Below are positions 35,691 to 45,918 of a DNA stretch of 64,000 nucleotides, in pieces. Position numbers and translations under genes: made by a program. The notes under the pieces were generated by a model, which saw nothing but the letters and a program-made list of their open reading frames with translations, was not told the origin of the DNA and did no database searches. How positions within the stretch are numbered: position 1 is the stretch's first letter; each line of letters opens with the position of its first letter. This DNA is from Pseudogulbenkiania subflava DSM 22618 (GTDB lineage Bacteria > Pseudomonadota > Gammaproteobacteria > Burkholderiales > Chromobacteriaceae), in contig NZ_FXAG01000002.1 of assembly GCF_900177275.1 (NCBI RefSeq), positions 55,234 to 119,233 on the forward strand, read 5' to 3'.

Positions 35691-37493
35691 ATGCAGATAC
35701 CCGAATACTACAACCCGGTGGCGCGTGATATTGCTCAGGCGCTGATCGAGGGTTTCGACAAGCACTACCGGCTGTTCAGCGAGTGCAACCGTCAGGCCAA
35801 GGTGCTGTTCGAGGAGGGGGACTGGCAGGGGGTGCAGCAGGCCATCCGCGACCGTATCCAGTTCTACGACGAGCGCGTCAGCGAGACCGTGGCGCGGCTG
35901 CATACGGTTTTCCACGCCGAGTTGCTGGACGACGAAATCTGGCAGCAGGCCAAGCTGTACTTCATCGGGCTGTTGACCAACCACAAGCAGCCGGAGTGCG
36001 CCGAGACCTTCTTCAACTCGGTGTTCACGCGGATTCTGCATCGCGACTACTTCAACAACGATTTCATCTTCGTGCGTCCGGCGATTTCCACCGAGTACAT
36101 CGAGGCCGACCCGCCGTCGTACCGCAGCTATTACCCGCTGCAGTACGGCCTGCGCCCGGTGCTGCGGCAGATCGTGCAGGATTTCGGCTGGAAGCGCCCG
36201 TTCGCCAGCCTGCGCCGCGACCTGAGCTACGTGCTGCGCATGGTGCGCGATGACCTGCAGGGACGTTGGCCGAAGCCCGAGGCCAATTTCCAGATACAGG
36301 TATTGTCGTCGGCGTTCTACCGCAACAAGACCGCCTACATCTTCGGCAAGGTGGTGAACGGCAATTCCAACTATCCGTTCGCGGTGCCGGTGCTGCACGA
36401 TGCCGACGGCAAGCTCTATCTCGATACCGTGCTGCTCGAGCCGTGGCGCATCGGGGTGCTGTTCTCGTTCAGCCGGGCCTACTTCCTGGTCGACATGGCG
36501 GTGCCGTCGGGCTACGTGCAGTTTCTGCGCTCGATGCTGCCGACCAAGAGCAAGGCCGAGCTCTATACCATGCTGGGCTTGCAGAAGCAGGGCAAGAACA
36601 TCTTCTACCGCGACTTCATCCAGCACCTGCAGCATTCCAACGACCAGTTCATCGTGGCGCCGGGCATTCGCGGCCTGGTGATGCTGGTGTTCACGCTGCC
36701 GTCCTACCCTTACGTGTTCAAGCTGATCAAGGACGTGTTCGGAATTACCAAGGAAGTCGATCACGATACGGTGCGCGCCAAGTACCGTCTGGTGAAGCGC
36801 CACGACCGGGTGGGGCGCATGGCGGATACCCTGGAGTTTTCCAACGTGGCGTTTCCCAAGGCGCGCTTCACCGAGGAGCTGCTGCGCGAGTTGCGCCAGC
36901 TGGCGCCATCGCAGATCGAGGAGGACGATCAGAGCATCGTCATCAAGCACGTCTACATCGAGCGCCGCATGAAGCCGCTTAATCTCTACCTGCAGAACGC
37001 CTCGCCGGAGGAGAAGGCCGAGGCGGTGCGCGACTACGGCAACGCCATCCGCGAGCTGGCTTCGGCCAACATCTTCCCCGGCGACATGCTGTTCAAGAAC
37101 TTCGGCGTGACGCGCTACGGCCGGGTGATCTTCTACGATTACGACGAGATCGAGTACATGACCGACTGCCACTTCCGGCGCATCCCGGAGGCGCCCAATC
37201 CCGAGATGGAGATGTCGGGCGAGGTGTGGTACCCGGTCGCCAAGGGCGACGTGTTCCCGGAGGAGTTCGCCACCTTCCTGCTGGGCGATGCGGAGGTCCG
37301 GAAGGTGTTCCTGCAGTATCACCGGGATCTGCTCGACGCGGGCTTCTGGCAGACGCGCCAGCAGCGCATCCGTGACGGCTACATCGAGGACTTCTACCCG
37401 TATCCGCTGGAGATGCGTTTCGTCAACCGTTTTGCCGCCGGCTCCGCGCCGCGTCGCGTGCGTACCGAGCCAGTCCAGGTGGCGCCGGTGTGA
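35691..37493 (+). CDS. aceK: Isocitrate dehydrogenase kinase/phosphatase AceK
   Basis: 600 aa bifunctional enzyme that phosphorylates (inactivates) and dephosphorylates dimeric isocitrate dehydrogenase, directing isocitrate to the glyoxylate shunt. The N-terminal regulatory half includes FFNSVFTRILHRDYFNNDFI and YPLQYGLRPVLRQIVQDFGW. The kinase-like half has APGIRGLVMLVFTLPSYPYV with VFKLIKDVFG (ATP-binding region) and GNAIRELASANIFPGDMLFK plus FYDYDEIEYM (catalytic and metal residues). ATG 35691 with AGGCGAG upstream is chosen. aceA and aceB are not in the window. Its target icd lies 3.8 kb away on the opposite strand. Confidence 0.96.
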   Translation: MQIPEYYNPVARDIAQALIEGFDKHYRLFSECNRQAKVLFEEGDWQGVQQAIRDRIQFYDERVSETVARLHTVFHAELLDDEIWQQAKLYFIGLLTNHKQPECAETFFNSVFTRILHRDYFNNDFIFVRPAISTEYIEADPPSYRSYYPLQYGLRPVLRQIVQDFGWKRPFASLRRDLSYVLRMVRDDLQGRWPKPEANFQIQVLSSAFYRNKTAYIFGKVVNGNSNYPFAVPVLHDADGKLYLDTVLLEPWRIGVLFSFSRAYFLVDMAVPSGYVQFLRSMLPTKSKAELYTMLGLQKQGKNIFYRDFIQHLQHSNDQFIVAPGIRGLVMLVFTLPSYPYVFKLIKDVFGITKEVDHDTVRAKYRLVKRHDRVGRMADTLEFSNVAFPKARFTEELLRELRQLAPSQIEEDDQSIVIKHVYIERRMKPLNLYLQNASPEEKAEAVRDYGNAIRELASANIFPGDMLFKNFGVTRYGRVIFYDYDEIEYMTDCHFRRIPEAPNPEMEMSGEVWYPVAKGDVFPEEFATFLLGDAEVRKVFLQYHRDLLDAGFWQTRQQRIRDGYIEDFYPYPLEMRFVNRFAAGSAPRRVRTEPVQVAPV

Positions 37494-37518
37494 GTAGCCG
37501 GGTAAGCGGAAATAGCGA

Positions 37519-37540
37519 AGGGGACGGCGTGCCGTCCCCT
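37519..37540. terminator. Hairpin after aceK without T tract
   Basis: AGGGGACGGC (37519-37528) pairs with GCCGTCCCCT (37531-37540). There is no U-rich tail on either strand, so termination efficiency is uncertain. Confidence 0.5.
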
Positions 37541-37565
37541 CGCTGGCTCTGGGGGGTCAAATGGC

Positions 37566-38000
37566 TTAGTGATTCAAGAGGGGAGCGCTGCTGTCTTCGA
37601 AGTAGGCAACCGGCCCGGCGCTGGTAAGGCCGACATGAAAGCGCGACGTTTCCGGGAATACCACCCCCGGGTGTTCTGCCGCCCGCACGATTTCAAACAG
37701 TACTTCCACTTCTTTGAACTTCTTGACGATCTCGCTATTGCCCTTGAGCCATTCCCGGATCGCCTCGGCTTGCGGGTGCTGACTTTCCAGCACCAATTCG
37801 CCGTCCTGCCCTACCAGACTGAGCGCAGGCGGGATGGTAATGGTTCGTTGGGCCAGCTGCTGCTGTGCCAGGGCGACAAATCGGGATAATTGTTTGTTGG
37901 CCCGTTCACGAATACCGGCCAGCGAAACCGCCGAGCCAGAATCCGCCTCGCCGAACAGTCTGGCCAACCCCGGGTTTGCCACAGCACTTTCCGACTGCAT
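37566..38000 (-). CDS. Conserved-looking hypothetical protein
   Basis: 144 aa. I do not recognise the family. It has an Ala/Gln-rich helical first half (GIRERANKQLSRFVALAQQQ) and a second half with alternating strands and helices (LSLVGQDGELVLESQHPQAE, KKFKEVEVLFEIVRAAEH). No signal peptide, membrane segment or cysteine pair is seen, so it is probably cytosolic. It lies between the convergent aceK and the co-directional mutS, 68 bp downstream of the mutS stop. The amino acid composition looks natural and the frame is well bounded, supporting a real gene. Confidence 0.7.
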   Translation of the reverse strand: MQSESAVANPGLARLFGEADSGSAVSLAGIRERANKQLSRFVALAQQQLAQRTITIPPALSLVGQDGELVLESQHPQAEAIREWLKGNSEIVKKFKEVEVLFEIVRAAEHPGVVFPETSRFHVGLTSAGPVAYFEDSSAPLLNH

Positions 38001-38068
38001 TATGTCGCTCTCCTTTACAAGTGGTGTATCCGGTTTTCATTGTAGGCAACGGGGCCTGATTTGCTGAC

Positions 38069-40615
38069 CTAATTCAGCATCGTTTTCAAGGCGTAGAGCA
38101 GATCGAGCGCCTGGCGCGGGGTCAGCTCGTCGGGTTGCAGCTCGGCCAGCCGCTCCAGCGCCGGGTGCGGCTCCGGATCGACGGCAGCGGCGGGCAGCGG
38201 CGCGGCGAACAGGTCCGGCTGCTGGGCCGAGGCGGACTGGTTTTCCAGTTCGGCCAGGCGCCGTCGCGCTTCGCGGATCACTTTGCCCGGTACGCCGGCC
38301 AGCTGCGCCACCGCCAGACCGTAGCTCTGGCTCGCCGGGCCGTCTTCGACGTGGTGCAGGAATACGATCTTGTCCTTGTGCTCGATGGCGGAGAGGTGGA
38401 CGTTGGCGACGCCGGGGTAGTCGCTGGCCAGCCGCGTGAGTTCGAAGTAATGGGTGGCGAACAGGGTGTAGGCGCGGTTCTTTTCGATCAGCGCCTTGGC
38501 GATGGCCCAGGCCAGCGCCAGCCCGTCGAAGGTGGAGGTGCCGCGGCCGACTTCGTCCATCAGCACCAGCGATTTGTCGCTGGCGTTGTTGAGGATGTTG
38601 GCGGTTTCTGTCATCTCTACCATGAAGGTCGAGCGGCCGCCGGCAAGGTCGTCGGAGGCGCCGATGCGGGTGAAGATGCGGTCGATCGGGCCGAGCACCG
38701 CGGAGTCGGCCGGTACGAACGAGCCGACGTGGGCCAGCAGCGTGATCAGCGCGGTCTGGCGCATGTAGGTGGATTTACCGCCCATGTTGGGGCCGGTGAT
38801 CAGGAGCAGCTTGCGGCTGTCGGCGAGGCAGGTGTCGTTGGCGATGAAACGCTCGACTTCGGCCTCGACCACCGGGTGGCGGCCTTCGACGATTTCCAGC
38901 CGCACTTCGTCGACGAATTCCGGCTCGACGTAGTTGCGCGTCGCGGCGTGACGGGCGAAGGCGGCCAGCACGTCGAGCGTGGCCACCGCCTGGGCGATCA
39001 GCTGCAGCTCGGCGATGTGCGGTGCCAGTTCGTCGAGCAGCGCCTCGTACAGTTGCTTTTCCAGCGCCAGAGCGCGGTCCTGCGCCGACAGCGCCTTGTC
39101 CTCGAATTCCTTCAGTTCCGGCGTGATGTAGCGCTCGGCGTTCTTCAGCGTCTGGCGGCGGCGGTAGTCGTCCGGCACCTTGTCGCCCTGCGCCTTGCTG
39201 ACCTCGATGTAGAAGCCGTGCACGCGGTTGAACTCGACCTTGAGCGAGGGAATGCCGGTGCGTTCGCGTTCGCGCGCTTCCAGCTGCAGCAGGAATTCGC
39301 CGCAGTTGGTCTGGATGGCGCGCAGTTCGTCGAGGGTGGGGGAATGGCCATGGTTGATCACGCCGCCGTCGCGCAGGAAGGTGGCGGGCTCGGGCAGGAT
39401 GGTGCGGCCGAGCAGATCGGCCACCGGGCTGTCGGCCGGCAGCAGCACGGCCAATTGGCGCAGCAGTTCGCTGTCGAGTTGTTCGGCCAACCCTTTCACC
39501 GCCGTCAGCGCCTTGAGCGAGTCGCGCAGCGCGGCCAGGTCGCGCGGGCGCGCCGAGCGCAGCGCCACGCGCGCGGTGATGCGTTCGATGTCGGCCACCT
39601 CGGCAAGCTGCTCGGCGACCTCGCCGTGGCGCGCCAGCAGCGCGCGCACCGCGCCGAGGCGCTCGCGGATCTTGCCGTGGCGGCGCAGCGGGTGGTGCAG
39701 CCAGTGGCGTAGCAGGCGGCTGCCCATGCTGGTGGCGCAGCAGTCGAGCAGCGAACCCAGGGTGGGCGAGGGCTCGCCGCGGATGGTCTCGGTCAGTTCC
39801 AGGTTGCGGCGCGTGGCGGCGTCCATGCGGATCAGGTCGCTCTCGTCTTCCACCGCCAGGCTGGCGATGTGCGCCGGGTTCACGCCCTGCGTGGCCTTGA
39901 CGTAGCCCAGCAAGGCGCCGGCGGCGCCGATCGCCACGGTCAGCTCTTCGGCACCGAAGCCGGCCAGGTCGCGCGTGCCGAAGTGGCGGATCAGCGTCTC
40001 CAGCCCGGACTGCTGATCGAATTGCCAGGCCGGCAGCTTTTTCTTGGGGATGGAGAGCTGCTCCAACAGTCCGACCTGGCTCTCGTCCGGCAGCAAGAGC
40101 TCGGCAGGCTTGAGGCGTTCCAGTTCGCTCGCCAGTTCGTCGACGCTGGTTTCCATCACCTTGAATTCGCCGCTCGCCAGCGACAGCCAGGCGAGCCCCA
40201 GCTTGCCGCGCACGCTGTTGAGCGCGAGCACCAGGTTGTCGCGCTTGTCGTCGAGCAGCGCCGAGTCGGTCAGCGTGCCGGGGGTGACGATGCGCACCAC
40301 CTTGCGCTCCACCGGGCCCTTGGCGAGCGCCGGGTCGCCGATCTGCTCGGCGATGGCCACCGATTCGCCGAGCTTGACCAGCCGCGCCAGGTAGCCCTCG
40401 GCGGCGTGGTAGGGCACGCCCGCCATCTTGATCGGGGTGCCGGCGGTGGCGCCGCGCGTGGTCAGCGTGATGTCCAGCAGCCGTGCTGCCTTTTCGGCGT
40501 CCTCGAAGAACAGTTCGTAGAAGTCGCCCATGCGGTAGAACACCAGTTTGTCCTGGTGCTCGCGTTTGATGGCGAGGTACTGCTGCATCATCGGGGTGTG
40601 CTGGGGTGTGGTCAT
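38069..40615 (-). CDS. mutS: DNA mismatch repair protein MutS
   Basis: 848 aa. Recognises mismatches and small loops and recruits MutL. The mismatch-binding Phe-X-Glu is in [14 protein letters not shown] near residue 35. The ATPase domain has Walker [21 protein letters not shown] and Walker [21 protein letters not shown], then [13 protein letters not shown]. The C-terminal tail [17 protein letters not shown] is the dimerisation segment. ATG 40615 ([17 protein letters not shown]) is the family start; the frame extends to 40738 without support. Confidence 0.97.
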   Translation of the reverse strand: MTTPQHTPMMQQYLAIKREHQDKLVFYRMGDFYELFFEDAEKAARLLDITLTTRGATAGTPIKMAGVPYHAAEGYLARLVKLGESVAIAEQIGDPALAKGPVERKVVRIVTPGTLTDSALLDDKRDNLVLALNSVRGKLGLAWLSLASGEFKVMETSVDELASELERLKPAELLLPDESQVGLLEQLSIPKKKLPAWQFDQQSGLETLIRHFGTRDLAGFGAEELTVAIGAAGALLGYVKATQGVNPAHIASLAVEDESDLIRMDAATRRNLELTETIRGEPSPTLGSLLDCCATSMGSRLLRHWLHHPLRRHGKIRERLGAVRALLARHGEVAEQLAEVADIERITARVALRSARPRDLAALRDSLKALTAVKGLAEQLDSELLRQLAVLLPADSPVADLLGRTILPEPATFLRDGGVINHGHSPTLDELRAIQTNCGEFLLQLEARERERTGIPSLKVEFNRVHGFYIEVSKAQGDKVPDDYRRRQTLKNAERYITPELKEFEDKALSAQDRALALEKQLYEALLDELAPHIAELQLIAQAVATLDVLAAFARHAATRNYVEPEFVDEVRLEIVEGRHPVVEAEVERFIANDTCLADSRKLLLITGPNMGGKSTYMRQTALITLLAHVGSFVPADSAVLGPIDRIFTRIGASDDLAGGRSTFMVEMTETANILNNASDKSLVLMDEVGRGTSTFDGLALAWAIAKALIEKNRAYTLFATHYFELTRLASDYPGVANVHLSAIEHKDKIVFLHHVEDGPASQSYGLAVAQLAGVPGKVIREARRRLAELENQSASAQQPDLFAAPLPAAAVDPEPHPALERLAELQPDELTPRQALDLLYALKTMLN

Positions 40616-40758
40616 GCCGAGTCCGTGGAAATCAGGAGCAGACGGTCTGCGGGGCCGTCCGACGGGTAAAAGCGGGCATTCTACCGCAGTTGCCGCGGCG
40701 CTCCGAAGGGAGATGGCCAAGGCGATCGGGCGCGACATTTAGCCGCAGGCAAGGCGGC

Positions 40759-40787
40759 TTGCAAGAAAAATAGTGCGGGTCTATGAT
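40759..40787 (+). promoter_or_regulatory. Promoter of the regulator-cydAB operon
   Basis: TTGCAA (40759-40764), 17-bp spacer, TATGAT (40782-40787). Start predicted near 40794, about 34 nt before the regulator gene. Two operator-like sites overlap or follow it. Confidence 0.75.
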
Positions 40788-40796
40788 CTATATCAA
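40783..40796. promoter_or_regulatory. ANR/FNR box overlapping the cyd promoter
   Basis: ATGAT-N4-ATCAA matches the FNR/ANR consensus TTGAT-N4-ATCAA at 9 of 10 positions. It covers the -10 hexamer, the position of a repressor site. In Pseudomonas aeruginosa ANR represses the cyanide-insensitive oxidase genes at low oxygen, so repression is expected here too. The ANR protein is encoded in this window at 51170-51925. Confidence 0.65.
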
Positions 40797-40798
40797 AC

Positions 40799-40816
40799 TT
40801 TCAGAAATTACTGAAA
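40799..40816. promoter_or_regulatory. Palindromic operator TTTCAG-N6-CTGAAA
   Basis: Perfect 6-6-6 palindrome (spacer AAATTA) just downstream of the predicted start and 11 bp before the regulator's ATG. It is probably the autoregulatory site of the GbsR/MarR-like protein it precedes. Confidence 0.65.
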
Positions 40817-40827
40817 ATTGGAGAAAG

Positions 40828-41397
40828 ATGAACCTGCCACCCCTGACCCAATCCTTCGTGCTGCATTTCGGCGAGATGGGCAGCCATTGGGGCATCAACC
40901 GCACCGTCGGCCAGATTTATGCCCTGCTGTACGTCTCGCCCAAGCCGCTCAACGCCGACGACATCGTCGAGGCCATCGGCTGCTCCCGCTCCAATACCAG
41001 CATGGCGCTGAAGGAGCTGCAGGCCTGGCGCCTGGTCAAACTACAGCACCTGCCTGGTGACCGGCGCGAGTACTTTTCCACGCCGGACGACGTGTGGGCA
41101 ATCTTCAAGACCTTGGCCGAAGAACGCCAGAAGCGTGAGGTGGAACCGACCCTGACCATGCTGCGCGGGGCGATCCTGGAGCGGCCGAGCAGTGAGGAAG
41201 AGCGCCACGCCCAGGCGCGGATGAAGGAGATGTACCAGCTCATCGAGCTGGTGACCAAATGGTTCGCCGACATCCGCGACATGGACGTCGAGACCCTGCA
41301 ACGGCTGATGAAGCTGGGGGCGCAGGTGCAGAAGGTGCTGCAGTTCACCCAGAGCCTCGGCCGGCTGACCGGCCGCGACGGCGGCAAGGAGGAGTGA
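40828..41397 (+). CDS. GbsR/MarR-family transcriptional regulator linked to cydAB
   Basis: 189 aa. Winged-helix DNA-binding domain: GINRTVGQIYALLYVSPKPL, NADDIVEAIGCSRSNTSMAL (recognition helix) and LKELQAWRLVKLQHLPGDRR with the wing REYFSTPDDVW. This is the pattern of GbsR-type MarR relatives. The C-terminal half is long helices for dimerisation (EERHAQARMKEMYQLIELV). ATG 40828 has TTGGAGAAAG upstream. It is 3 bp ahead of cydA, so it is cotranscribed with the oxidase. With the palindrome at 40799-40816 it probably autoregulates the operon. The signal sensed is unknown. Confidence 0.88.
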   Translation: MNLPPLTQSFVLHFGEMGSHWGINRTVGQIYALLYVSPKPLNADDIVEAIGCSRSNTSMALKELQAWRLVKLQHLPGDRREYFSTPDDVWAIFKTLAEERQKREVEPTLTMLRGAILERPSSEEERHAQARMKEMYQLIELVTKWFADIRDMDVETLQRLMKLGAQVQKVLQFTQSLGRLTGRDGGKEE

Positions 41398-41400
41398 GTC

Positions 41401-42744
41401 ATGGAGTTCGATCCCGTCACACTGGCCCGAATCCAGTTCGGCGCCAACATCAGTTTCCACATCCTGTTTCCGACCATCAGCATCGCCATGGGCTGGGTGC
41501 TGCTGTTCTTCAAGTGGCGCTTCAACGCCACGCGCGACGAGGCGTGGATGGAGGCCTACGGCTTCTGGGTCAAGGTATTCGCGCTGACCTTCGCGGTCGG
41601 AGTGGTGTCCGGCATCACCATGAGCTTCCAGTTCGGCACCAACTGGCCGGGCTACATGCGTACCGTCGGCAATATCGCCGGGCCGCTCTTGGCCTACGAG
41701 GTGCTCACCGCGTTCTTTCTGGAGGCGACCTTCCTCGGCATCATGCTGTTCGGCCGCTCACGCGTGTCCAACCGCGTGCACACCCTGGCCACCTTCCTGG
41801 TGGCGTTCGGCACCACGGTGTCGGCGTTCTGGATCATCGCCCTCAATTCCTGGATGCAGACCCCGACCGGCTTCTCCATGGTGAATGGCCAGGCTCACGT
41901 CACCAACTGGCTGGAGGTGATCTTCAACCCGTCGATGCCGTACCGGCTGACCCACATGCTGCTGGCCTCGGGCCTCACCGTGGCGTTCCTGGTGGCGGGG
42001 TTGTCGGCCTACCGCTGGGGGCGCGGCGATCGGGTGAGGGCGGTGCGCCACAGCCTCACGACCGGCGTCTACCTGGCGGCGCTGCTGATCCCGTTGCAGA
42101 TCCTCGCCGGCGACGCCCACGGCCTGAACACCTTCCATCATCAGCCGGCCAAGCTCGCGGCGATGGAGGGGGTGTGGCATACCGAGCGCGGTGCGCCGCT
42201 GCTGCTGTTCGCACTGCCGGACGAGGCGAGCCAGTCCAACCGTTACCAGATCGGCATTCCCAAGCTGGCGAGCCTGATCATTACGCACCAGCAGGACGGC
42301 GAGATCCGCGGCCTGGGCGAATTCGCCGGCAAGCATCCGCCGGTGGGCAAGGTGTTCTGGAGCTTCCGCGTCATGGTGGCGGTGGGCGTGCTGATGCTGG
42401 CCACGGCGTGGCTGGCGGTGTGGCAGCTGCGGCGCGGCGAGCCGGCCGGCTGGACCACGCGGCTGCTCACCGCCATGACCTTCTCCGGCTGGCTGGCGAC
42501 GCTGGCGGGCTGGTACGTCACCGAGATCGGCCGCCAGCCCTGGCTGGTGACCGGCGTGCTCAGCACCGCCGACGCCGCCTCGACGGTGCCGGGCGGCATG
42601 ATCCTCTCCACCTTGCTGATGTACCTGGCGCTGTACCTGGTGCTGCTGACGAGCTACGTCTCGGTGGTGTTCTATTTGGCGCGCAAGGCGGGCAAGCACG
42701 ATGACCTCCCGCTTTCGGCCAACCTGGCAGGAGAACAAGCATGA
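41401..42744 (+). CDS. cydA: Cytochrome bd-type (cyanide-insensitive) quinol oxidase subunit I
   Basis: 447 aa, about nine membrane segments. Subunit I binds the haems and oxidises quinol, reducing O2 to water. The haem ligand His20 is in NISFHILFPTISIAMGW; a second His is in SMPYRLTHMLLASG. GRQPW (GWYVTEIGRQPW) is the family hallmark near the Met ligand. The Q-loop is short, as in the CIO-type (CioA) branch, which is cyanide resistant and often lacks the d-haem spectrum. It could equally be called cioA. Its end overlaps cydB by 4 bp (ATGA). Confidence 0.95.
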   Translation: MEFDPVTLARIQFGANISFHILFPTISIAMGWVLLFFKWRFNATRDEAWMEAYGFWVKVFALTFAVGVVSGITMSFQFGTNWPGYMRTVGNIAGPLLAYEVLTAFFLEATFLGIMLFGRSRVSNRVHTLATFLVAFGTTVSAFWIIALNSWMQTPTGFSMVNGQAHVTNWLEVIFNPSMPYRLTHMLLASGLTVAFLVAGLSAYRWGRGDRVRAVRHSLTTGVYLAALLIPLQILAGDAHGLNTFHHQPAKLAAMEGVWHTERGAPLLLFALPDEASQSNRYQIGIPKLASLIITHQQDGEIRGLGEFAGKHPPVGKVFWSFRVMVAVGVLMLATAWLAVWQLRRGEPAGWTTRLLTAMTFSGWLATLAGWYVTEIGRQPWLVTGVLSTADAASTVPGGMILSTLLMYLALYLVLLTSYVSVVFYLARKAGKHDDLPLSANLAGEQA

Positions 42745-43751
42745 ACGCGGAACTGTGGTTGCCGGTGGTGTTCGCCGGCCTGATGGCGATCTCGCTCCTG
42801 GCCTACGTGATCCTGGACGGCTACGACCTGGGAGTGGGCATCCTGCTGCCGCTGGGCTCGGAGGCGGAGCGCGACACCATGATCGCCAGTATCGGGCCGT
42901 TCTGGGACGCCAACGAAACCTGGCTGGTGTTGGGGGTGGGGCTGCTGCTGGTGGCCTTCCCGCTGGCGCACGGCATCATCCTGGGCGAACTCTACCTGCC
43001 GGTGGCGCTGATGCTGCTCGGGCTGATCCTGCGCGGCGTGGCGTTCGACTTCCGCGTCAAGGCGCGCGACCCGCACCGGCCGTGGTGGAACGCCGCCTTC
43101 GCCGCCGGTTCGCTGCTGGCGGCGCTGAGCCAGGGCGTGATGCTGGGGCGCTACCTCACCGGCTTCGCCCCCGGCGCAGCGGCGTGGGGCTTCGCGCTGT
43201 TGGCCGGGGCCGGCCTGGCGGCGGCCTACGCGCTGCTCGGTGCCGGCTGGCTGATCATGAAAACGCGCGGGGCGCTGCAGGCACGCGCCATCGGCTGGGC
43301 GCGCCGCGCGCTGTACGGTACCGGGCTGGCGGTGCTGGCGGTGTCCATCGCCACGCCGCTGGCGAGCGCGCACATCGCCGCCAAGTGGTTTGTGCTGCCC
43401 GATTTCCTGCTGCTGTTGCCGCTGCCGCTGGGTTCGCTGGCGCTGTTCGCGCTGCTCGCCCTGAGCCTGCCGCGGCTGGCGCGGCGCCAGGCCGCCGGCA
43501 ACGACTCCCTGTGCTGGCTGCCGTTTGCCGCCACCGTCGGCATCGTGCTGCTGTCGTTCTGGGGACTGGCCTACAGCGTCTTCCCCGACATCGTCATCGG
43601 CCGTCTCACCATCTGGCAGGCGGCGTCCAGCCCCGAGGCGCTGCGCGTGATCCTGTGGGGCGCGGCGGTGGTGCTGCCTACTATCGTCGGCTACACCGTG
43701 TACGCCTACCGCGTGTTCTGGGGCAAGGCCGAGGGGTTGAGTTACTCGTGA
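42741..43751 (+). CDS. cydB: Cytochrome bd-type (cyanide-insensitive) quinol oxidase subunit II
   Basis: 336 aa, about eight membrane segments. Structural partner of subunit I. Markers: VILDGYDLGVGILLPL, IGPFWDANETWLVLGVGLLL, GEMYLP-like GELYLPVALMLLGLILRGVA, and FDFRVKARDP. Coupled to cydA by a 4-bp overlap. No cydX-like small subunit frame follows; only 20 bp separate the stop from the LysR remnant. cydDC are not adjacent. Could equally be called cioB. Confidence 0.95.
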   Translation: MNAELWLPVVFAGLMAISLLAYVILDGYDLGVGILLPLGSEAERDTMIASIGPFWDANETWLVLGVGLLLVAFPLAHGIILGELYLPVALMLLGLILRGVAFDFRVKARDPHRPWWNAAFAAGSLLAALSQGVMLGRYLTGFAPGAAAWGFALLAGAGLAAAYALLGAGWLIMKTRGALQARAIGWARRALYGTGLAVLAVSIATPLASAHIAAKWFVLPDFLLLLPLPLGSLALFALLALSLPRLARRQAAGNDSLCWLPFAATVGIVLLSFWGLAYSVFPDIVIGRLTIWQAASSPEALRVILWGAAVVLPTIVGYTVYAYRVFWGKAEGLSYS

Positions 43752-43771
43752 GCGGGGCTGTGGGCGGGGGC

Positions 43772-44040
43772 TCAGGACGTCCCCGCCAACTCCGCGAGAA
43801 ATCGCTCCAGGATCAGGTTGGGGCGGCGTCCCTGGCGTGTCACCACGGCGAGCGTGATGTCGTCGTAATAGCGGCTGCAGCAGGGCGCGGCGCGGGCCCT
43901 GTGCCACCCAGCGTTCCGCGTAGTGGTCGGGCAAAAAGCCGATGAAGCTGCCGCATTCCAGCACGGTCTTGAACAGGCGCAACAGGCGGAGGTTGAAATC
44001 GCTGACCGGGGCGAGGGAGTGTGTCTTGCCAATGGGTGAG
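43772..44040 (-). pseudogene. C-terminal remnant of a LysR-type regulator gene (frameshifted)
   Basis: On the minus strand one frame reads SLAPVSDFNLRLLRLFKTVL then ECGSFIGFLPDHYAERWVAQ, which is LysR effector-domain sequence. It then loses the pattern near 43880. A neighbouring frame picks up with YYDDITLAVVTRQGRRPN and LILERFLAELAGTS before a stop at 43772. Together they make roughly the last 85 residues of a LysR protein broken by one frameshift; the DNA-binding N-terminal two thirds are missing. It is divergent from the beta-alanine aminotransferase gene, exactly where Pseudomonas keeps the activator BauR. The local regulator of that operon has therefore probably been lost. Confidence 0.75.
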
Positions 44041-44155
44041 TAAAGTCAAAACTGAACGTAAGAAGAATGTGATTTAACTCGTCTTGCAGCTTGGTGCAAG
44101 CTAGGCACCGCTTCTTCCACTTCCTGTGCCACTTTACCGTTTCGGGAGCCGTGCC

Positions 44156-45499
<1,344 letters not shown>

Positions 45500-45500
45500 G

Positions 45501-45794
45501 ATGACGGAACGTCCCAAGGCCGTACCTACGGTGCAGATCGACAACGACCAGGTGGTGGTGACCGAGTGGCGCTTTGCCCCCGGTGCCGAAACCGGCTACC
45601 ACCGCCACGGCATGGAATACGTCGTGGTGCCGATCACCAACGGCGAGTTGCTGCTGGAAACCCCCGAAGGCGAACGGCGTGCGGCGCTGGTCCTGGGGCA
45701 GAGCTATACCCGCCAGATCGGCACCGAGCACAACGTGATCAACCCCTGCGAGCACGAAGTCGCCTTCATCGAGATCGAACTCAAATCACGGTGA
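45501..45794 (+). CDS. Small cupin-domain protein in the beta-alanine operon
   Basis: 97 aa single cupin barrel. The metal-site motif is GAETGYHRHGMEYVVVPITN (two His and a Glu), the second motif IGTEHNVINPCEHEVAFIEI. The function is unknown; cupins of this size may bind a small acid or act as an isomerase or a sensor-like protein. It sits 1 bp after bauA and 124 bp before mmsA, so a role in handling beta-alanine or malonate semialdehyde is a reasonable inference. A hairpin at 45836-45858 separates it from mmsA. Confidence 0.85.
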   Translation: MTERPKAVPTVQIDNDQVVVTEWRFAPGAETGYHRHGMEYVVVPITNGELLLETPEGERRAALVLGQSYTRQIGTEHNVINPCEHEVAFIEIELKSR

Positions 45795-45835
45795 ACGCAT
45801 CGGCCGGTAACCAGGCCGGGCCCGCACGGAACAAC

Positions 45836-45858
45836 GGCCTCTCCGGCAGGGAGAGGCC
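45836..45858. other. Intra-operon hairpin between the cupin gene and mmsA
   Basis: GGCCTCTC (45836-45843) pairs with GAGAGGCC (45851-45858), with one further C-G pair possible inside. No T tract follows, so it may be a processing or stability element. Confidence 0.45.
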
Positions 45859-45918
45859 AAAGGGGGAAGGGCGCCGCAAGCCCTCCTTCAACCCTATTCA
45901 GCGAAATAGAGACGGACC

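Noticed and set aside
41259-42704. 481-codon open frame overlapping cydA in another frame
   Set aside because: It is an Arg/Gly/His-rich shadow frame of cydA with no family match.
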